Below are positions 53,456-64,000 of a stretch of DNA of 64,000 bases, in pieces. The DNA lies in contig CAWIAX010000001.1 in assembly GCA_963834305.1 (NCBI GenBank), forward strand, positions 186,001 to 250,000, read 5' to 3'. The position numbers were made by a program, and so were the translations under genes. This DNA comes from JACCXG01 sp963834305 (GTDB lineage: Bacteria > Acidobacteriota > Vicinamibacteria > Vicinamibacterales > 2-12-FULL-66-21). Below the pieces are notes generated by a model. The model saw only the letters and a list, made by a program, of their open reading frames with translations. It ran no database searches and was not told the DNA's origin. The first letter of the stretch is position 1; each line of letters begins with the position of its first letter.

Positions 53456-53493
53456 TTTTCGTCAGGCGAAAAAATGGCAGGGTGCCAGATTTT
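53456..53493. repeat. Two adjacent hairpins (REP-like element or terminator)
   Basis: TTTTCG (53456-53461) pairs with CGAAAA (53467-53472) around a 5-nt loop; directly after, TGGCA (53475-53479) pairs with TGCCA (53483-53487) around GGG, flanked by AAAA and ATTTT. It could end the TRAP operon, but the compact double palindrome also resembles REP-type elements. Confidence 0.55.
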
Positions 53494-53533
53494 GTCCATC
53501 ACGGCGGGCCCGGGTCCGCTCAGGTGAGGAGCC

Positions 53534-54100
53534 ATGACTGGAACGACCGCGGTATGCGCAGCAGCTCACGGCAAGGGCGAAAAGGGCTTCACGCTCATCG
53601 ACCTGCTCTTTGTCGTCGCGTTGATCGGGCTGCTTTCCACCCTCGCCATCCCGGGCCTCATGCGGGCGCGCGGTGCGGCGCAGTCCGCTTCCGCGCTCGG
53701 CACCCTCCGACTCGTGAACAGCTCGCAATTGAGCTATGCGATCGCCTGCGGCCTCGGGTTCTATTCGCCCGATTTCGTGACACTGACCGTGAGGCCGCCG
53801 CTGGCCGGCGATCCCTTCCTGGCGCCCGAGATCGCCACCGGCGTGACGTTCGTCAAGTCCGGCTATAACTTCAGCATGGCGGGCACCCCCAACCCGGGTG
53901 CGCCCGCCACGTGCAACGGCCTGGCGGCGGGCGCCGCCTCTCCGGGCTACGCCGTCGTGGCGGACCAGCTCGACGCGCCGCCGCTCGTCGGACGCTTCTT
54001 CGGCACCAACGCCGACGGTGTCATCTACGAGCACAACGCCAGCCTGGTCGCCCTCATGCCGGAGTCGGGCGGTCCGGCGCAGGGGCAACCGCTCAAGTAA
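53534..54100 (+). CDS. Type IV prepilin-like (pseudopilin) protein
   Basis: 188 aa. The leader ends KGEKG and is followed by FTLIDLLFVVALIGLLSTLA, a type III (prepilin peptidase) signal with cleavage after Gly18. Position +5, normally Glu, is Asp here. The body is a typical pilin head with two Cys (ATCNGLA and IACGLGF) that could form a disulfide. No pilus assembly genes are nearby, so it is an orphan. Possibly a minor pilin. Confidence 0.82.
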   Translation: MTGTTAVCAAAHGKGEKGFTLIDLLFVVALIGLLSTLAIPGLMRARGAAQSASALGTLRLVNSSQLSYAIACGLGFYSPDFVTLTVRPPLAGDPFLAPEIATGVTFVKSGYNFSMAGTPNPGAPATCNGLAAGAASPGYAVVADQLDAPPLVGRFFGTNADGVIYEHNASLVALMPESGGPAQGQPLK

Positions 54101-54225
54101 CGTCGCGCCCGGACCCGCCTTCGCCGCCATCGCGCTCTGAGCGCCGGCGGAGGCCCGGGCGTGACAGCCGGGCGGAGGGAAAACCGGCGGCCGGTGCCTG
54201 CGCGGCTGATAGGATTGGCCGCACC

Positions 54226-55255
54226 ATGCGGCACATCCAGCGCCTCCCCGCCTACACGTTCCTGACCACCGTCGCCCTCGCCGGCCTGCTGCACGCGCGC
54301 GGATCGGCCATCCAGGTGAACACCGTCAAGGAGCTCGCCCCCGGCGTCTTCTTCCACCAGGGTGACATCGACGGCAAGGGGCACTGCAACAACGGCTGGG
54401 TCATCTTCGACGACTTCGTGCTCGTCATCGACGCCAACTTCCCGTCCGGCGCCCGGGAGATCATCCCGAAGATCAAGGCGCAGACGAGCAAGCCGATCCG
54501 CTTCGCGTTCGACACCCACCACCACGGCGACCATGCCTACGGCAACCAGGTCTGGGCCGACCAGGGCGCGGTCCCGGTCGCCCACGAGAATGTCATCTCC
54601 GAGATGAAGAAGTACGAGACCGGGCTGTTCGGCGGCAAGCCCGGCCGATGGGAGGGGGAGGCCAAGTCCCGGGCGGACGTGAAGGCGACCCGTCTGAAGC
54701 TGCCCACGCTCCTCTACCGCGACGTCATGATCTTCGACGACGGGACCCGTCGCGTGGAACTGCGGTACTTCGGCGTCGGGCATACGCACGGGGATGGCTT
54801 TGCCTGGCTGCCGAAGGAGAAGATCCTGTTCACCGGCGATGCCGCGGTCAACGGTCCCTACAACTACATGGGCGACGGCAACAGTGCCGCGTGGATCGAC
54901 ACGCTGGCGGTGCGCAGGCGCTGCGCCGGCGCTGGTGGCGCCCGGCCACGGTCCGACCGGTGACGGCCGGGTGTTGACGGCGCAGCGCGAGTTCTTCCTG
55001 TCGCTGCGCGCGGAAGTCGAGAAGCGCAAGGCACTGGGCGCCGACCGGCTGCGCGCCGAGATTCCCGCCATCCGCAAGAGCATGCTCGAGCGGCACGCCA
55101 CCTACATTGCCTCGGATCCTTCTTCCTCCGGCTTCGCGGCGCAGGTCGCGCAGGTCTTCAAGGAGTTGACGGGGCAGGAGCTCGCCACGCAGGCGTCGCT
55201 CGACGACCAGCGGCGCCGGCACGAGCGCCACCACGCGCTGGGCGCGTTCGAGTAA
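54226..55255 (+). CDS. Exported metallo-beta-lactamase-fold hydrolase, one frameshift
   Basis: About 342 aa with an N-terminal signal segment (AYTFLTTVALAGLLHARGSA). The metal motif FDTHHHGDHAYGN (HxHxDH) lies near 104, later ligands in GVGHTHGDGFAWLP, ILFTGDAAVNG and VAPGHGPTGDGRVL. B3/B4-like or quinohemoprotein-type MBL; substrate unknown. One inserted base near 54,920 splits the frame, and the length 3n+1 agrees. A TAGGAT box at 54210-54215 predicts a 4-nt leader. Confidence 0.85.
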
Positions 55256-55286
55256 GGCACCCCGGCGTCCCCTCGCGCGCCCGCGG

Positions 55287-57002
55287 CTAGCTGCCTTCGA
55301 ATCGGATGGTGCGGTCGAACGGCGTATAGCCCGTCAGGTAGACGCTCTGGCCGGGCAGCCTCGGCTCCGCTCCCCGGACCTGCACGTAGTGGTGGAGCGC
55401 GGCACCGGGACCGAAGCGAATCTCGTTGGCGCCGGCCCGGTACGTGCCGGTCCCGTTCTCGAGGACGTGAGTGCCGGGAGGGCCGTCCAGGGCACGGCAG
55501 CCGTGCAGGGTGCCGCCTTCACGGAACGCGATCTCGACGGCCAGCGGCACGCCGTCGGTGCCCGACGCCCGGAGGCGGACCTCGAAACCGCCCTTCGTTT
55601 CCACGATGTCCGCCGCCTGCTCGAGACGGCTCACCTCGCTGCGGCGACGCTCCGCCCGGGTCGGGCCCCACGTGTCCGGCGTGACGGTCCGGCCGAGCGG
55701 CTGATAGTACGGCGCCTCGAGCGCCTGGCGGAAGGCGTAGGCGTCCCCTTCCTTCCGGGCCGTGTCGGGGACGAACTGCCCCTTGCCGAAGAAGGCGGTC
55801 GCGAAGCGGACGCCTTCGAGCACCGCGTCGCCGTAGCGGAGCGCGAAGATCCGGCTGGAGCCGCCAAGGACCAGGGTGGCGCTCAGCGGCCCCCGGCGGA
55901 TGCGCGCCAGCCCGACGTCGGAGAACACCTTCTCGAAGTCGGTCGGCAGGGGCGCGCTCGCGGGCAGCGGCCGTGACAGCTCGGGGTATTCGAGGATGGC
56001 GGACAGGCGCGCCCCCTCCGCCGCGCGCCGCGCCAGGGCCGCGAACTGCCCGTCCTGATCGTGAACGGCCAGGTAGGTCAACGGGAACCAGTAGCCCGCC
56101 ACGCCGCCGCGCGTGTACTGGTCCTGGCGGCGGGAAATCTCCGTGACCACCTCACCATCGGCGTGGAGCAGGTAGAGCAGCGCACGCAGGTTCCGGCGCG
56201 GCGGATCCAGCAGCGCCGGCCGCCGCAGCTTGAGGGCCATGACCAGCAGCGCGCGGTCGGTGACCACGTTATAGGTGAGGGTGCTGCGTTCGGTGAACTG
56301 GCCGTCGTTGTCGATGTCGATGCCTTCGGCCAGCCACTCGTCGATCCGCCGCAGGAAGCGGGGATCGGGGAACAGCTCGTGGATCTGCGCCAGCGCCGCG
56401 CCGATGACCCAGCGGTGGTTGGGCGTGTGGACCCCGCCTTCGGCCATGCCGCCGCCGGCGCGCACGAGGAACGGCCGGAGGATGCCGGTGATTTCTTCGG
56501 CTCCGTGGAGCCGGCCGATGGCCGCGGCGGTCGCCGCGTTGTGCACCACGAAGCCGGTGTCGGGCGGCGAGTTGAAGTTCGTCGTCAGCAGGTCGATGTT
56601 GCCCTGCGGGCTCTGGGCGCGCTCCAGGAAGCCGGCGGCCAGGCGGATCCGATCGAGCAGGACGGGGTCCCGGTGGAACGCCGACTGCGGATGCACGAAC
56701 GACGCGGCGAGCGTCTCGGCGGCGCCGCTGGCAGACCCGGCGTGCTGCAACCCGAACTGATCGGGAACGCTGCCGCGGCTGGCGCTCGACGGATCGGTGA
56801 TCTGCGCGGCGAGCAGCCGCCGCACCGCGGCGTCGTTGCGGGCAACCGCGCCGCGCAGGACGTGCTCGGGAGCGTCACCGCCGGTGGGCTGCAGCGTCAC
56901 GCGCGCGGGCGCTGCCCGCTCCGCGCGCGCCGGTCCGCCGGCCAGCGCCAGCGCGCCGGTCGATCCCATCAGCGTGAGCAGGTCTCGGCGTGTCCAGGGC
57001 AT
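55287..57002 (-). CDS. Tat-exported protein, possible alpha-toroid polysaccharide lyase-like
   Basis: 571 aa. A twin-arginine signal (MPWTRRDLLTLMGSTGALAL, ending GPARAE) predicts folded export. The first two thirds are helical repeats with paired hydrophobic helices (ATAAAIGRLHGAEEITGIL, HRWVIGAALAQIHELFPDPR), as in (alpha/alpha)n toroids; the last third is beta-rich (FEVRLRASGTDGVPLAVEIA, HVLENGTGTYRAGANEIRFG), as in heparinase/alginate lyases. No catalytic motif is recognised, so function is open. Intact frame. Divergent from the amidohydrolase gene. Confidence 0.7.
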   Translation of the reverse strand: MPWTRRDLLTLMGSTGALALAGGPARAERAAPARVTLQPTGGDAPEHVLRGAVARNDAAVRRLLAAQITDPSSASRGSVPDQFGLQHAGSASGAAETLAASFVHPQSAFHRDPVLLDRIRLAAGFLERAQSPQGNIDLLTTNFNSPPDTGFVVHNAATAAAIGRLHGAEEITGILRPFLVRAGGGMAEGGVHTPNHRWVIGAALAQIHELFPDPRFLRRIDEWLAEGIDIDNDGQFTERSTLTYNVVTDRALLVMALKLRRPALLDPPRRNLRALLYLLHADGEVVTEISRRQDQYTRGGVAGYWFPLTYLAVHDQDGQFAALARRAAEGARLSAILEYPELSRPLPASAPLPTDFEKVFSDVGLARIRRGPLSATLVLGGSSRIFALRYGDAVLEGVRFATAFFGKGQFVPDTARKEGDAYAFRQALEAPYYQPLGRTVTPDTWGPTRAERRRSEVSRLEQAADIVETKGGFEVRLRASGTDGVPLAVEIAFREGGTLHGCRALDGPPGTHVLENGTGTYRAGANEIRFGPGAALHHYVQVRGAEPRLPGQSVYLTGYTPFDRTIRFEGS

Positions 57003-57079
57003 GCGAGCCGCGATGCTGTCACATCCCGACGCGCGTTTCCAGGGGCGGCCAGCCGGTCACTTCGGCGACAATGAGCCCC

Positions 57080-58378
57080 ATGCCGACCCTGCTGTCGCCG
57101 TTCGCCGCTCGCGCTGCTTGCTTCTGCTCGCCGTTGCGGCGGCGCCGCCGCCCAGCCGCGCTACCAGATCCTGCTCAAGGGGGGACACGTCATCGACCCC
57201 CGCAACGGCATCGATGCCGTGATGGACGTGGCCGTGGCCGACGGCCGGATCGCGGCGGTGCGCCCGGGCATCGACCCGGCGGAGGCGCGGACGGTGGCCG
57301 ACGTCACCGGCCTCTACGTCACCCCCGGCCTGATCGACCTGCACGTCCACCTGTTTGCCACCACCGGGATGCGCGGCGCCTGGGCCGGCGACAGCAGCGT
57401 GCTGCCGGACGGGTTCAGCTTCCGCTCCGGCGTCACGACCATGGTGGACGCCGGCAGCTCGGGCTGGCGCAACTTCGAGGATTTCCGCTACCGCGTGATC
57501 GACCGGGCCACGACCCGCGTGCTCGCCCTGCTGAACATCGCCGGCCTGGGCATGATGACGGACGTGCCGGAACAGAACGTCCACGACATGGATGCGAAAG
57601 CCACCGCCGCGATGGCGCTGAAGCATCGCGACGTCGTCGTCGGCATCAAGTCGGCGCACTACCAGGGGCCGGAGTGGGTGTCGGTGGACCGCGCGGTCGA
57701 GGCCGGCACGGCAGCGAAGATTCCGGTGATGGTGGACTTCGGCTACTTCCGCGAAGAGCGGCCGTACCACGAGCTGGTGACCGAGCGGCTGCGCCCGGGG
57801 GACATCAGCACGCACATGTTCCGCGGGCCGGTGCCCTACGTGGGGGAGGACGGCAAGCTGCTCGACTACCTGAAACAGGCCCGGGCCCGCGGCGTGCTGT
57901 TCGACGTCGGGCACGGCGGCGGCAGCTTCGTCTTCCGCAACGCGGTGCCGGCGATCCGGGAGGGGTTCTATCCGGACACGATCTCGACGGACCTCCATAC
58001 CGGGAGCATGAACGGCGCGATGATGGACATGGTGACGACCATGTCGAAGATCCTGGTCATGGGCGTGCCGCTGCAGGAAGTGGTGCGCCAGTCCACCGCC
58101 AGCGCCGCCAGGGCGATTGGACGTCCGGAGCTGGGCCACCTCGGGGTGGGCGCCGAGGCCGACGTCGCGGTGCTGCGCGTGCTGCAGGGCTCCTTCACCT
58201 ACGCCGACGGCTCGCGCGGGACTCTCGCCGGAACCTCGCGGCTCGCCTGCGAGCTGACGCTGAAGGGGGGCAGCGTCGTGTGGGACTGGAACGCGAGGAT
58301 TGGCACCGACTATCGCCAGATGCCGAATGACTACGGCGTCCGTCCGGTGGACAAGATCATCCGCCCGGGGGCCCGGTG

Positions 58379-58379
<1 letters not shown>
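57080..58379 (+). CDS. Exported deacetylase-like amidohydrolase, one frameshift near the start
   Basis: About 432 aa. The dihydroorotase-like TIM barrel has DLHVH near 75, Lys/His ligands further on (VVGIKSAHYQGPEW, VMVDFGYFREERPYHE, ISTHMFRGPV, DVGHGGGSF) and ISTDLHTGSM for the catalytic Asp region. Resembles the EF0837-type amidohydrolase/deacetylase group; acyl-amino acids or dipeptides are plausible substrates. One inserted G near 57,103 separates MPTLLSPFA from a signal-like LALLASARRC. The stop overlaps the M14 gene's ATG (TGATG), which suggests joint peptide degradation. Confidence 0.87.
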
Positions 58380-61268
<2,889 letters not shown>

Positions 61269-61281
61269 GTCACGCCGGTCG

Positions 61282-61897
61282 CTAGCGCTCTTGGCGGACG
61301 CGCGCTTCGGCGCGCTTTGCCTTCGTGCGGCCCGCGGCCGTCGCCTTGCGCGGCGCCGCTGCCTTCGGCCGGCTGGACGCGGCGGCTTGCCTTCGGCCGG
61401 CCGGCGACTTGCGGCGCGCTTGCCTTCGGCCGGCGTGACGCGGCCGGCTGCCTTCGGCCGGCGTGGCTGCGGCCGCTGCCTTCGCCGGCGGGCCGCGGCG
61501 GCTGCCTTGGCCGGCGGGCGCTGCGGCCGCGCCTTCGGCCGGGCGGTGCCGCGGCGCGCCGCGGACGGCTTGGCCACCCGCTTCGCGGCACGGCCGCCGG
61601 CCGCCGTCACGCGCCGGGCGGTCGCCCCCGCCTGCTTCACGACGCGTCGACCGTCCGGCGGACCGCCCGCCGGGGCGGCGCCGTCGCCGCCATCGCGCTC
61701 GAGGCCATCCCGGTTGCCGCCGTTCCGACGAGCTTCGCGGCTCGGCCGCCGCTCCCGCCGCGCGAGCGGCGGCTGCCGAAGCGCTCTGTGCCGCATCGGC
61801 CACCGCTTTGCGGCGCCGCGAGGATGTTGCCGACGACCTCCGCCGACCGCGTCAGCGGATTGCCGCCGGCTTCCGTGGAATCCTGTTCATCAGCCAT
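61282..61897 (-). CDS. Histone-H1-like Ala/Lys/Arg-rich protein, frameshifted
   Basis: About 203 aa. N-terminus MADEQDSTEAGGNPLTRSAE and VVGNILAA, then an Ala-rich helical region (KAVADAAQSASAAAARAAG, KLVGTAATGMASSAMAA) and a basic Ala/Pro/Arg/Lys tail (KQAGATARRVTAAGGRAAKR, KARPQRPPAKAAAAA) made of repeats. This plan resembles bacterial H1-like/AlgP-type DNA-compacting proteins. At least three frame breaks, so the order of tail repeats is uncertain. Nucleoid role is inferred from composition only. Confidence 0.6.
61350..61545. repeat. Roughly 30-bp imperfect tandem repeats with GCCTTCGGCCGG core
   Basis: Six or seven copies of GCCTTCGGCCGG (or a close variant) at 25-35 bp spacing, inside the basic tail of the H1-like gene; they encode the repeated PAEGK/PKAA units in its three frames. 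Copy number could be wrong in an error-prone region. Confidence 0.7.
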
Positions 61898-62039
61898 CGA
61901 AGCTCCCGCGAAATCGACTGGATGCGGTGTAAGCGTGCCCTAGCGTAACTAGCAGAGGCATCGGTCGGTGCCAGCTCCCCGGTCCACTCCGTTCTGCGAT
62001 AGCGTCAACCCGTGCCGCACCTACACCTATCACCAGCAC

Positions 62040-62282
62040 GTGCTCGACGAGCTCGCCCGTCACGGGCTGCGCGCCGCGGCCGCAGACGACGCCGCCGGCG
62101 CTCCGCGACGCCGTCCGCGATCTCTACCGCTACGAGATCAGGCGCTGCGCGACCGCCTGCTCGCGGGCCGGATCGAAGGCGCGACTACGCCGCCCACGTG
62201 GTCGAGCTGCGCACGCCGTTACCGGCTGCTGTCGCTGCCGACCGCGCTCTGGACGAGCGCGACGGAAGATGCTGGCGACTGA
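62040..62282 (+). CDS. Small conserved-looking helical protein upstream of HerA-like gene, frameshifted
   Basis: After correcting at least two breaks the product reads roughly VLDELARHGLRPRPQTTP, LRDAVRDLYRYEIRRLRDRL, LAGRIERRDYAAHVVELRTR and YRLLSLP: about 75-80 residues, helical, strongly charged. Similar small proteins next to HerA-like ATPases are recalled in acidobacteria but not verified. Start uncertain (GTG 62040 or upstream). It ends 41 bp before the ATPase gene and is probably in the same transcript. Confidence 0.5.
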   Translation: MLDELARHGLRAAAADDAAGAPRRRPRSLPLRDQALRDRLLAGRIEGATTPPTWSSCARRYRLLSLPTALWTSATEDAGD

Positions 62283-62323
62283 TCCGGCGCCGGGAAGGCG
62301 GCCGTCCCACGTTACGATAACGG

Positions 62324-64000
<1,677 letters not shown>

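Overview
The window reads as a chromosomal segment of a very GC-rich, Gram-negative bacterium. The best guess is an acidobacterium of the Vicinamibacteria type. Supporting features are two lipid A genes (lpxD, lpxB), several TonB-dependent or outer-membrane barrels (one with a carboxypeptidase-regulatory-like N-terminus), many secreted metallopeptidases (M10, M14, paired M16, M28, M64), a rhomboid with an N-terminal zinc ribbon, and paired Memo/AMMECR1 genes. The lineage is inferred from gene content alone. No rRNA, tRNA, CRISPR array, intact insertion sequence or prophage was seen.

Layout. 1-9.2 kb: the end of mltG and a TonB receptor, then a tight minus-strand housekeeping run (small heat-shock protein, YmdB-like phosphoesterase, xseA, xseB, prenyl synthase, tlyA, nadK). 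9.2-10.7 kb: a second Hsp20 gene with a clear promoter and terminator, rpoZ, and a small membrane protein. 10.7-15.4 kb: gatC-gatA, a GGTTCA repeat patch, Memo, AMMECR1, endonuclease IV, mgtC. 15.5-24.5 kb: lipid A and envelope genes with two M16 peptidases and a secreted trio. 24.6-30 kb: two tiny coupled hydrophilic genes, acnA, queG, yqgE. 30-35.7 kb: rhomboid, M64 peptidase diverging from an SDR dehydrogenase, ferredoxin, Usp, aat, apaG. 35.7-42.5 kb: a permuted aconitase-like protein, TerC, a ChaN-like protein, an M28 peptidase and an FHA-GAF-HD-GYP regulator. 42.5-53.4 kb: a zinc peptidase, a second TonB receptor, a HAD phosphatase, an MsbA-like ABC exporter, ettA and a TAXI-TRAP transporter. 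53.5-64 kb: an orphan prepilin, an MBL-fold protein, a Tat-exported protein of unknown function, a deacetylase-like amidohydrolase with an M14 carboxypeptidase, a histone-H1-like Ala/Lys/Arg protein, and a HerA-like ATPase running off the end.

Two window-wide patterns stand out. First, many genes start without a leader: a TAnnnT -10 box sits exactly, or almost exactly, 6 nt before the start codon. In one 20-bp divergent gap a single overlapping box serves both genes. Second, frameshifts are strongly clustered. There are none in 1-10.6, 15-35.8 and 37.8-42.7 kb, but they are dense at 10.8-14.6, 35.9-37.5, 42.8-52.9 and 57-64 kb. Nearly all read as one extra G or C in a few recurring contexts and hit essential genes such as gatA, so they look like consensus errors rather than pseudogenes. 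Coordinates of the affected genes span all their pieces.
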